Part shown: positions 18,474 to 25,744 of the stretch, piece by piece | Numbering within the stretch: the stretch's first letter is position 1 | How the letters are laid out: the number at the start of each line of letters is the position of its first letter | Source: Aurantiacibacter zhengii | Lineage (GTDB): Bacteria > Pseudomonadota > Alphaproteobacteria > Sphingomonadales > Sphingomonadaceae | DNA length: 64,000 nt | Direction of reading: 5' to 3' | NCBI RefSeq assembly: GCF_003584125.1 | Contig: NZ_QXFL01000002.1 | Coordinates: 620,001 to 684,000, forward strand | The notes under the pieces: model-generated | Told to the model about the DNA's origin: nothing | Database searches by the model: none | Seen by the model: only the letters and a program-made list of their open reading frames with translations | Translations under genes and position numbers: made by a program

Positions 18474-19064
18474 TCAAAGAACACTTCTTGCGTGGCGCCG
18501 GCTACGGATGAGGGCCAACAGTGCTTCTCCTACATCTTCGCCCTTCTCGTCGGCATCCTTCTTTGCGTCGCACCAGGCTTTGAGATCAACTTCGGCCTTA
18601 TCACGGTGATTGTTCCAATGGGGGTCTAGCGGGGTCGTGATTTCCAACCGAATGTCATTCGGATCTTGAAAATAAATACTGTATATCAATCCGCTGTGAT
18701 CGGTAGGTCCGACAAAGGGGATATCATTTTCCGTGAGCCATTTCGCCCAACGATCAACTTCGTCGCGGTCCTCTGCCTGCAAAGCGATATGGTCAAAAAT
18801 ATCATAGGCTGGATGCGAAACCTCAGATCGGGCGGGCAAACCCGGAGCTTCAAAAAATGCCAAAGTCGAACCGTCGCGCATTCTAAAAAAGATATGGAAG
18901 TAGGCAAAGGCGTCACCGGTGGAGGGTATCTGATCATCGAACACCGTGCTGACCAAGTCCATACCCATGATCTCGGTATAAAAGTTGGCAGTCGCCTCAA
19001 CATTGTGGGTAACCCAGGCTGCATGATTGAGCATCTGAGGAGTTAATTTGGGCGGTGTCGGCAT
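18474..19064 (-). CDS. VOC-superfamily protein (glyoxalase/extradiol dioxygenase fold)
   Basis: 196 residues with two beta-alpha-beta-beta-beta modules. Candidate metal ligands are His in LNHAAWVTHNV, His in FDHIALQAED and Glu in IRLEITTPL, with YFQDPNDIRLE as the classic final strand. ATG 19064 is chosen because GGGAG lies just upstream; the frame stays open further back, but into the IS3 end. Family reactions include extradiol ring cleavage, glyoxalase and epimerase chemistry. The conserved metal triad favours an active enzyme. It is the first gene after dyad D, followed by the MFS carrier. Confidence 0.8.
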   Translation of the reverse strand: MPTPPKLTPQMLNHAAWVTHNVEATANFYTEIMGMDLVSTVFDDQIPSTGDAFAYFHIFFRMRDGSTLAFFEAPGLPARSEVSHPAYDIFDHIALQAEDRDEVDRWAKWLTENDIPFVGPTDHSGLIYSIYFQDPNDIRLEITTPLDPHWNNHRDKAEVDLKAWCDAKKDADEKGEDVGEALLALIRSRRHARSVL

Positions 19065-19131
19065 GATAGCTCCCGAATGGAATAAATGGTTGTTGCAGTC
19101 TTGCGCACTACCCCCTTTGCTTAAGGTGCGT

Positions 19132-19151
19132 TGTCCCCGATCAACGGGACT
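19132..19151. promoter_or_regulatory. Regulon dyad, copy D
   Basis: On the plus strand: TGTCCC-N8-GGGACT. It lies 67 bp upstream of the minus-strand VOC gene. Read on that strand, a TAGTGC hexamer begins 21 nt beyond it. The IS3 left end is only 16 bp away, and copy E lies just past the IS right end, so D and E once shared one divergent promoter region. Confidence 0.65.
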
Positions 19152-19243
19152 CTGTGAATTTTTGCTCTGCCACCTGAAAACTGGACCATTCGCGAATAGA
19201 GTTTTCCGCCGTAGACATCCTTGGCTGGACGAGGAGTTACGGC

Positions 19244-19510
19244 ATGAAGGCATTGAAGTTCACGGACGCGCAGAAGGCGTTTGTCATCAAGCAGGGTGAA
19301 GAAGGGACGCCGGTGGCGGAGATATGCCGCAAGGCGGGGATCAGCCAGGCTACCTACTTCAACTGGAAAAAGAAGTACGCGGGGTTGATGCCATCGGAGA
19401 TGCGGCGGCTGCGTGATCTGGAAGACGAGAACGGTCGGCTGAAGAAGATCGTGGCGGACCTGACGCTTGATCGCGAGATGTTGCAGGATGTTATCAAACG
19501 AAAGCTCTGA
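19244..19510 (+). CDS. IS3 transposase OrfA
   Basis: An 88-residue helix-turn-helix protein (FTDAQKAFVIKQGEEGTPVAEICRKAGISQATYFNWKKKYAG) followed by a leucine-zipper-like coiled coil (LRDLEDENGRLKKIVADLTLD). This is the standard DNA-binding half of IS3-type transposases. Its stop lies inside the region where the OrfB frame, one base back, is already open, which fits synthesis of an OrfAB fusion by -1 frameshifting. Confidence 0.92.
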   Translation: MKALKFTDAQKAFVIKQGEEGTPVAEICRKAGISQATYFNWKKKYAGLMPSEMRRLRDLEDENGRLKKIVADLTLDREMLQDVIKRKL

Positions 19511-19560
19511 GGCCGGATCGGAAGCGCGAGATTATCGACGCGGTACGGCAGGACTGGCAG

Positions 19561-20391
19561 GTGACGATCCGCAGGGCGTGCGCAGCACTGCACTTCGATC
19601 GATCCACCTACCACTACCAGTCCCGCCGTACCGATCCGGCCTTTCTGAAGAAGCGCATCAAGGAGATCTGCGAGACGCATGTCCGCTATGGCTATCGGCG
19701 GGTCTATTACATCCTTCGCCGCGATGGCTGGGTTGTGAACATGAAGAAGGTTTACCGGCTTTACAGGGAGTTGGGCCTGCAGCTGCGCAACAAAACACCC
19801 AAGCGGCGAGTGAAGGCGAAGCTGCGGGAAGATCGTGCGCCGGCGATCAGGCCGAACGATGTCTGGGCGATGGACTTTGTGCACGACCAGCTGGCGACTG
19901 GGCGCAAGCTGCGCATCCTGACGGTGGTCGACACGTTCTCGCGGCTATCGCCGGTGATCGATCCCCGGTTCAGCTATCGTGGCGAGAACGTGGTTGCCAC
20001 GCTCGAACAGGCATGCAGGAAGATCGGCTATCCGAAGGTGATCAGGGTGGACAACGGTAGCGAGTTTATCTCTCGGGACATGGATCTGTGGGCTTACCAG
20101 CGGGGTGTCACGCTGGACTTCTCCCGCCCTGGCAAGCCCACAGACAATGCGTTTATCGAGGCGTTCAACAGCAAGCTGCGCAGCGAATGCCTGAACGCGC
20201 ACTGGTTCCTGTCGCTGCAAGATGCTTGCGAAAAGCTGGAGGCCTGGCGTAGACACTACAACGAAGAACGACCGCACAGCGCGATCGGGAATATCCCCCC
20301 GATCATGCTGGCAAACTCAGCCGGTGAAACCAGCCCGCCGGATCTGGGAAAGGCGGAAAACTCCAGACCCAAGTGGTCCGAGGTTGGGTAG
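19561..20391 (+). CDS. IS3 transposase OrfB (DDE integrase core)
   Basis: An rve-fold catalytic subunit. The catalytic triad is visible as Asp in DVWAMDFVHD, Asp in VIRVDNGSEFIS and Glu in DNAFIEAFNSKLRSECLN. The N-terminal HTH_21 region is YGYRRVYYILRRDGW. The homologous frame extends upstream to about 19500 (LRPDRKREIIDAVRQDW) and is normally reached by frameshift from OrfA, so the given GTG is only the first simple start. No disabling mutation is seen. The stop codon lies within the first copy of the duplicated right end. Confidence 0.9.
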   Translation: MTIRRACAALHFDRSTYHYQSRRTDPAFLKKRIKEICETHVRYGYRRVYYILRRDGWVVNMKKVYRLYRELGLQLRNKTPKRRVKAKLREDRAPAIRPNDVWAMDFVHDQLATGRKLRILTVVDTFSRLSPVIDPRFSYRGENVVATLEQACRKIGYPKVIRVDNGSEFISRDMDLWAYQRGVTLDFSRPGKPTDNAFIEAFNSKLRSECLNAHWFLSLQDACEKLEAWRRHYNEERPHSAIGNIPPIMLANSAGETSPPDLGKAENSRPKWSEVG

Positions 20392-20449
20392 CAGTGCAGA
20401 AAGGCGGAAAACTCTAGACCCAAGTGGTCCGACGTTGGGTAGCAGTGCA
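20348..20449. repeat. 51-bp tandem duplication at the IS3 right end
   Basis: Two adjacent 51-bp units (20348-20398 and 20399-20449) differ at two positions. Each contains the inner part of the right terminal repeat (GGCGGAAAACTC...GTGGTCCGA) and the outer GGGTAGCA end. This duplicates the transposase-binding end of the element. Confidence 0.85.
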
Positions 20450-20510
20450 TTTTGCTTTCAAAGCAGATCACAGCCTGAGGGCACTTTAGGTGGCATGTAC
20501 CCTTGCCGGT

Positions 20511-20530
20511 TGTCACGGCCTATGGGGACA
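20511..20530. promoter_or_regulatory. Regulon dyad, copy E
   Basis: TGTCAC-N8-GGGACA, one mismatch in the left half-site. It lies 102 bp upstream of the flavoprotein start. A TAGCTC hexamer begins exactly 20 nt beyond the dyad. Confidence 0.6.
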
Positions 20531-20632
20531 GCCTCTAGAGCTGACACCGCTAGCTCTCAAAGGATCAGAGACCGCAAGAGCCCGGTCGACTGCACCTTAT
20601 TGTGAGAAAAGTCGAAAGTTCGGAGAGAACGC

Positions 20633-22264
20633 ATGCGCAAGGATGAGAACTACGATTTTGTCAGCGTCGGCTCCGGCGCTGGAGGTCTTGCCGCAGCCAT
20701 TGTCGCTGCTCAAAATGGTGCCAAAGCTCTAGTGGTAGAAAAAGACACCAAGGTCGGAGGCGTGACGGCGCTGACAGGTGGACAGATATGGATCGCGCCA
20801 AACCCATACCAACATGATCGACAGGTCAAAGACAGCTTCGAGGATGCGCTTGCATATATAGATTTCCTTGCTGCAGGAATGGGCAATGAAGAAAATCGAA
20901 AGGCCTATGTCACACGCGGCGGCGAAGCTTTGTTATATCTTCGCGATCTTGGACTGCAGCTTTGCCCCATCCCCGACTACGCCGATTATTACTATCCCGA
21001 AGCACCCGGCTCCAAAGCCTATGGGCGATACCTTGAACCTATGCCGTTCCCGGCATCACAGCTGGGCGACTGGCAGGACCGCATAGTCGTGGGGCAAGGT
21101 GCCATGACCACCCAGCATGGCGGAGCAAGCCTCACAAATGCCGAACTCGCCGGTGCCGCATCCGATCCGGAGGCACTGCAAACCAAAAAGGCCGCGCGTT
21201 TGGCCAGCAACGAACGGTGCATGGGATCGGGCCTAATCGCAAATCTTGTCGACATGGCGCTTCGTACATCGGTGGATATTAGAACGGATTCGCCAGCTAT
21301 ACGCTTGCTCGGCGATACGCGTATCGAGGGACTCGTGGTTGATCATGAGGGTCAGGAACGCACGATCAAGACCAGCAATGTGCTGCTCGCAACGGGCGCC
21401 TATGACTGGTCACCGGAACTGGTCGAGACGCACGAATTTGTGAAAAACATGTTCAGCCTGACCCCGCCAACCATTACCGGCGATCATTTCCGGCTCGCAG
21501 CGCAATTTCGTGCCATGACCGCCACGACTTTGCCGCAGGGATGTTCACGCCATGTCGGAATCAATATCCCAGGCGAGGAATGGGGCGGCAAACCGTTCTA
21601 CCGCATGATGATCATGGGGTTGCCGCACTGCATAATGGTCAACAAGCAGGGCCGCCGGTTTGGCGATGAATCCTTCTTCCACACCTACAGCAGCAATGCC
21701 TATGAATTTGACGGTCACCGTCAGACCTTCCCCAACTGGCCCGCATGGCTCTTGTTCGATCAGAATTATAAGGACAAATATCCAATCGGCCCGATCGCGC
21801 CAGGCGATCCACTGCCCGAAGGAATGGGCGTTATCGCCGATAGTATAGAGGAACTTGCGCAGGCAACCGGTATCGATATTGCGGGGCTTTGCGAGACAGT
21901 TGCCCGCTTCAACAAAAATGCCGACAAAGGAGTGGATCCTGAGTTTAATCGAGGGACCAAATTGTGGAGCCATAGCTGGGGCGACATCCGCCAGCTTAAC
22001 CCCAACCTTGGCGCCCTCGACAAGGCTCCATATTACGCCATTTCGCTGGAAAGGGTCGGCACTGGCCTCGCATCGGCCGGCCTCAAGACAGATGCAACTG
22101 GCGCGGTGATCGGGATGAATGGCGATCGTGTTCCAGGCCTCTATGCGGTGGGCAATTCAGCGGCCCGCACCGAGATGGGCTGCGGCTACAATAGCGGGAT
22201 GGCAATCGGCCGAAGCCTCGTTTTCGGCTATATTGCGGCGATGGCCGCCAGCTCGCTCAATTGA
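20633..22264 (+). CDS. FAD-dependent dehydrogenase, KstD/fumarate-reductase type (second copy)
   Basis: 543 residues. The FAD fold is YDFVSVGSGAGGLAAAIVAAQNGAKALVVEK; then GGVTALTGGQIWIAPNP; the C-terminal flavin domain ends LYAVGNSAARTEMGCGYNSGMAIGRSLVFGYIAA. It is a distant paralogue of the gene at 12856: the central substrate-cap region differs and it lacks the SYPGPG-like loop of true ketosteroid dehydrogenases. AGAGAACGC precedes the ATG. It likely reduces or introduces a C=C bond conjugated to a carbonyl. It is separated from the second CYP101-like gene by dyad F. Confidence 0.85.
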   Translation: MRKDENYDFVSVGSGAGGLAAAIVAAQNGAKALVVEKDTKVGGVTALTGGQIWIAPNPYQHDRQVKDSFEDALAYIDFLAAGMGNEENRKAYVTRGGEALLYLRDLGLQLCPIPDYADYYYPEAPGSKAYGRYLEPMPFPASQLGDWQDRIVVGQGAMTTQHGGASLTNAELAGAASDPEALQTKKAARLASNERCMGSGLIANLVDMALRTSVDIRTDSPAIRLLGDTRIEGLVVDHEGQERTIKTSNVLLATGAYDWSPELVETHEFVKNMFSLTPPTITGDHFRLAAQFRAMTATTLPQGCSRHVGINIPGEEWGGKPFYRMMIMGLPHCIMVNKQGRRFGDESFFHTYSSNAYEFDGHRQTFPNWPAWLLFDQNYKDKYPIGPIAPGDPLPEGMGVIADSIEELAQATGIDIAGLCETVARFNKNADKGVDPEFNRGTKLWSHSWGDIRQLNPNLGALDKAPYYAISLERVGTGLASAGLKTDATGAVIGMNGDRVPGLYAVGNSAARTEMGCGYNSGMAIGRSLVFGYIAAMAASSLN

Positions 22265-22332
22265 GCGAACAGTCCGTTATGCCTCACTCGCAAAAGGTTC
22301 TATTTTGTTGGAGTACCCATATGCGAATTGCC

Positions 22333-22352
22333 TGTCCCTATAAGACGGGACA
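22333..22352. promoter_or_regulatory. Regulon dyad, copy F
   Basis: TGTCCCTATAAGACGGGACA, perfect half-sites. A consensus-like TAAAAT (22373-22378) starts 20 nt beyond it. If that is the -10, the dyad centre falls close to -42.5, the classic position for LuxR-type activation overlapping the -35. The P450 start codon is 166 bp downstream. Confidence 0.7.
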
Positions 22353-22518
22353 TTTTTTGGGCCGCAGCGTTCTAAAATGAGCTACCACATTGATGGCGGG
22401 CTGGCGGGAGGATTCCGAAGCTGCTGAACCATGAGTATCTTCAGACGCAACTCCTTTGCGAGATGCTGGACTTTCGCAATCAATGAATTGCGATGGAAAG
22501 CGAGAATGGACGAATAGG

Positions 22519-23730
22519 ATGCCGATGACCCAATTGACTGAACGACCAGCTCACGTGCCAGAAGACCGAATAGTGGATTTTGACGTCTACAACCCGGAAG
22601 GAGTGGAAGAAGGTTTCCACGAGATATTCCAGAAACTGCATGACGATGCCGGTCATGATCTGGTCTGGACGCCCAGAAACGAAGGGCACTGGATCGCGCT
22701 GGGCGGCGAACTCATGCTCGACATCTGGCCTGACCATCGCAAGTTTTCAAGCCGCATCATAGTTGTTCCTAAATCTGTTGGCGAACAGCACCAGATGTTG
22801 CCTTCCACACTTGACCCTCCGCATCACCGCGATTTCCGCAATCTGCTGAATACGACGCTGTCACCAAGCGCTATCAAGAACAAAGAAGATGATATCCGGC
22901 GAATGGCTGGAGACCTGATCGACAAGTTCGTAGAGGCAGGCAGATGCAATTTCACAACCGAATATGCCGAACTCTTGCCCATCGCGGTTTTTCTTGGGAT
23001 CGTTAATTTACCGCAGAGCGACGCCAAGCTGCTCAAGAAACTGGCCGATGATATCGTCCATCCTAACGGTACAGTCGACTATCCTGATGCAAAGCAGGGA
23101 TTCTTCGATTATCTCGAACCGCACCTTGAGGAGCGGCGCAATGGCAATGCCGACGATATGTTGAGCGTCTTCGTTCACGGTAAAGTCGATGGCCGCCCGC
23201 TGACCAAGGAAGAATGTCTTATCCTCAGCATGCAGGCGCTGATGGCCGGGCTGGATACAGTTGTGAACATGCTGGGCTTCACATTCGAATTTCTGGCAAG
23301 AAGCCCCGATCATGTGCTTAAGCTACGCGAGTCTCCGGAATTCATTCCCGGCGCTGTGAACGAATTGATTCGCCGCTTTGGAGTGGTGAACGTCGCCCGT
23401 GAAGTTCGCATGGATCTGGAATGTGACGGAACCGAGCTGAAACAAGGGGATGTAGTTATGATGATCAGTTCGCTTGTCGGTACCGATGAGAAATTGAATA
23501 AATGCCCTTTCGATGTCGATTTCGATCGGGCTGGATCCAAACATACCACTTTTGGCAAAGGCGTACACTTCTGCCCCGGCACACATCTCGCGGTAACCGA
23601 ATTGCGCATCACGATCGAAGAATGGCTCAAGCGCATTCCCGAATTCAGCTTGGCGCCAAATGCGCGCCTCACGTATCGCAGCGGTATCGTTGGTACATTG
23701 GATCGGCTACCGTTGATCTGGAAAAAGTGA
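22519..23730 (+). CDS. CYP101-like cytochrome P450, second copy
   Basis: 403 residues, P450cam family by overall match (VPEDRIVDFDVYNPEG, HWIALGGELM, MAGLDTVVNMLGF, TTFGKGVHFCPGTHLA with Cys352). The Asp/Thr proton-relay pair is kept. Unlike the first copy, the Tyr96 equivalent is His (GEQHQMLPS), Thr101 is Ser, and Asp297 is Val (VVNVARE). A His at the Tyr96 site recalls CYP101B1, a norisoprenoid hydroxylase, as I remember it. ATG 22519 is preferred; frames open upstream add residues unlike the family. No ferredoxin follows it, so it probably shares the one at 16053. Confidence 0.92.
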   Translation: MPMTQLTERPAHVPEDRIVDFDVYNPEGVEEGFHEIFQKLHDDAGHDLVWTPRNEGHWIALGGELMLDIWPDHRKFSSRIIVVPKSVGEQHQMLPSTLDPPHHRDFRNLLNTTLSPSAIKNKEDDIRRMAGDLIDKFVEAGRCNFTTEYAELLPIAVFLGIVNLPQSDAKLLKKLADDIVHPNGTVDYPDAKQGFFDYLEPHLEERRNGNADDMLSVFVHGKVDGRPLTKEECLILSMQALMAGLDTVVNMLGFTFEFLARSPDHVLKLRESPEFIPGAVNELIRRFGVVNVAREVRMDLECDGTELKQGDVVMMISSLVGTDEKLNKCPFDVDFDRAGSKHTTFGKGVHFCPGTHLAVTELRITIEEWLKRIPEFSLAPNARLTYRSGIVGTLDRLPLIWKK

Positions 23731-23913
23731 GATAAACCGCAAAGTTCTATTAGCGGTCCCGCTTTAGATCTAGCTCTATATTTCGGTTAGAGCGCGCTTC
23801 CATACAGCTTGCCACTGTCCTTACTGTACTTACATTGCCAGGCGGCGAACTGCTAATTTACCGATGTAGCTAGCCTTCCTCACAGCACTTCCCTAAATGC
23901 CGGCGTCACTTTA

Positions 23914-24748
23914 TAGAGTTCGGACTCATTAGGGCCACTACGTGACGGTGGTTGCGGTGGCGATCGTGCCCATGCAGGTCTTGATGTTGCGGTCGAAGTG
24001 CTTGGCAACCCGCCGCCAGGCTCTGAAGCGGAAAAATATGCTGTCGACGACCAAGCGTTGGCGGCAGATCTGCCAGTCGTGCTCGATCTGGATCTTGCGG
24101 TTGGCCTTCGACGGGATAACTGGCCTTGCCTCTCGCTCGATCAGCCTGGAGCGCAGAGCGTTGCCATCTTAGTCCTTGAAAGCGAACAGGTTTTCCGCTG
24201 GCAGAGTGGCATTAATTGCCAGAATAGCGACTTTGGCATCGTGCGGTTTGCAGGGTGTCGGGAGGATGAGGTGAGACCGCCCTTTTCGTCGCAGACTGCG
24301 TGGAGCTTGGTGTTCCTCACGACTTTGGAGATGCCGATATCTTGTGCCAAGCCCCACTTTTGCGCCTCCAGCAGTACGGTCGACCTTGATGCAGGAGCTA
24401 TCGATGGACAGGCTGGCAGGCACCCCCTTTGACCCCAGCTAGGCTCGAAAATATGCGCTCCACCCAGCGCCGGAAACTGTTGTATGGTGCCTTCTTCGGC
24501 CCACAGATGTGCTCCGGGCAGTCGCTCCTGCGATCGCCGCTCTTCAGCACGTGAACAATCTCGGAAAGCACGCGTCGGTCATCCACGCTCGGCATCCCCC
24601 GCGTATCCTGCGGCAAGAATGGCTCGCTTCGAACCCATTGCTCATCCTAGAACTTGAAGAATTTTACCATCAAACATGCCTCCCTGCTGAAAGCCTTTGG
24701 TTCACATTCAAATGCCGCGGTAAAACCTGTTTATTGGTCCGGACTAGA
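23914..24748 (-). mobile_element. Decayed IS5-type element
   Basis: About 835 bp bearing a frame-broken transposase on the minus strand. A degraded terminal repeat pair may be 23914-23931 and 24731-24748 (12 of 18 paired around GTCCGAACT/GTCCGGACT). It lies directly beside the intact IS427-type copy, making a 1.8-kb IS block between the second CYP101-like gene and the ferredoxin reductase. Confidence 0.6.
23938..24670 (-). pseudogene. IS5-type transposase, multiply frameshifted
   Basis: Reading the minus strand from ATG 24670, an in-frame TAG follows seven codons. Fragments of the family then appear in different frames: PQDTRGMPSVDDRRVLSEIVHVLKSG, SSCIKVDRTAGGAK, NTKLHAVCDEKG, KVAILAINA and finally HFDRNIKTCMGTIA before the stop. 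The order is right but the frame changes several times, so the gene is dead. Confidence 0.8.
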
Positions 24749-24769
24749 ATCAGCATCCTGTGATGCTAG

Positions 24770-25615
24770 GCTTCGTGGACAAAGCTTGACCTGAGACTCG
24801 TCCTTCGATTCAAGGCTACCTTTTGGAGGCGGCGTTGGGCGAGCGGATCGGGGTATCGGATAGCGAGTGGGAACTGATCGGGCCGCTGTTGCCACCGGAA
24901 CGCGGACGTGGCTGCCGACCTGCGCAGGATAATCGACGCTACTTCGAAGGTATGATGTGGATCGCGCGCACGGGTGCGCAGTGGCGGCATCTGCCGGACG
25001 AGTATGGCAAGTGGAACAGCGTCTTTCGGCGCTATCGAAGATGGGTCTCGATCGGCGTGTTCGATGCCATGCTCGAGACGCTGGCCGAACTGGCGGGACG
25101 GGACACCGCCGCCGACATGATTGATAGCACGGTGGTTCGAGCACATCATTGTGCAGTCGGCATAAAAAGGGGACTCAGCAAACAGAGGCGCTCGGCCGAT
25201 CGCGGGGAGGCTTCACCACCAAACTCCACGCCAGATGCGACGCCAGAGGCCTCCCACTCGGCTTCGTGCTGACGCCCGGCCAGGCGCACGACGTTCAAGG
25301 CTTTTCGCCGCTGTTCCGGATGATCAGCGATCGGATCGAAGCGTTCCTCGCCGATCGCGGCTATGATGCCGATGCCATCCGCGAAGAGATCGCCGCTGCC
25401 GGCGTCGAAGCGGTCATCCCTCCCAAGGCCAACCGCCGCACGCCCGCTCCGCACGACCGTGTAAAATACCGCTGGCGGAACCTGGTCGAGCAGCTCTTCA
25501 ACAAACTGAAGAACTGGCGCCGGGTCGCCACCCGCTACGACAAAACCAAAGAGTCCTACCTCGGCTTTGTCGCACTCGCATCAATCAAACTCTGGATACC
25601 CTTTGTCCACGAAGC
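24770..25615 (+). mobile_element. IS5-family (IS427-like) insertion sequence, apparently intact
   Basis: An 846-bp element with perfect terminal inverted repeats GCTTCGTGGACAAAG / CTTTGTCCACGAAGC. It is flanked on both sides by CTAG (24766-24769 and 25616-25619), the likely target duplication; including it, the repeat is 19 bp perfect. It encodes a two-frame transposase. Perfect ends suggest recent arrival. Confidence 0.85.
24823..25272 (+). CDS. IS427-type transposase, upstream frame
   Basis: 149 residues beginning at TTG. It has the DUF4096-type start VSDSEWELIGPLLPPERGRG, then RRYFEGMMWIARTGAQWRHLPDEYGKWNSVFRRYRRW and the first catalytic Asp in MIDSTVVRAHHCA. The family match leaves this frame after a slippery AAAAAGGGG (about 25164-25172), where a frameshift would join it to the downstream frame. 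Confidence 0.85.
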   Translation: MEAALGERIGVSDSEWELIGPLLPPERGRGCRPAQDNRRYFEGMMWIARTGAQWRHLPDEYGKWNSVFRRYRRWVSIGVFDAMLETLAELAGRDTAADMIDSTVVRAHHCAVGIKRGLSKQRRSADRGEASPPNSTPDATPEASHSASC

Positions 25616-25619
25616 CTAG
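25149..25619 (+). CDS. IS427-type transposase, downstream frame
   Basis: The remainder of the DDE domain: LGRSRGGFTTKLHARCDARG, second Asp in FLADRGYDADAIRE, and Glu in RNLVEQLFNKLKNWRRVATRYDK. It overlaps the upstream frame by 124 bp and is probably expressed as a fusion after frameshifting. The stop codon TAG is partly supplied by the flanking CTAG target duplication, so the last residues depend on the insertion site. Confidence 0.85.
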   Translation: MCSRHKKGTQQTEALGRSRGGFTTKLHARCDARGLPLGFVLTPGQAHDVQGFSPLFRMISDRIEAFLADRGYDADAIREEIAAAGVEAVIPPKANRRTPAPHDRVKYRWRNLVEQLFNKLKNWRRVATRYDKTKESYLGFVALASIKLWIPFVHEA

Positions 25620-25744
25620 AAGATTTGTTCACGATTGCGGCACTGATGGAGGGTTGCTCATCCCGTGCACTAAGGAAGACGGAGAACTATGCCAAAGCTA
25701 ATCTCAATGTCGTATGGTCAGTTAAGCAATGCTAGGCTTTCTAA

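Larger units (their letters stand above)
19168..20444 (+). mobile_element. IS3-family insertion sequence
   Basis: It contains orfA and orfB in the usual overlapping arrangement. The terminal inverted repeats pair GGACCA...GAGTTTTCCGCC on the left (19183-19210) with its reverse complement on the right at about 22-23 of 28 positions. The right end is duplicated (see repeat 20348-20449), so the element ends at 20393 or 20444. It is inserted in the intergenic region between the divergent VOC and flavoprotein genes, separating dyads D and E. Confidence 0.85.
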
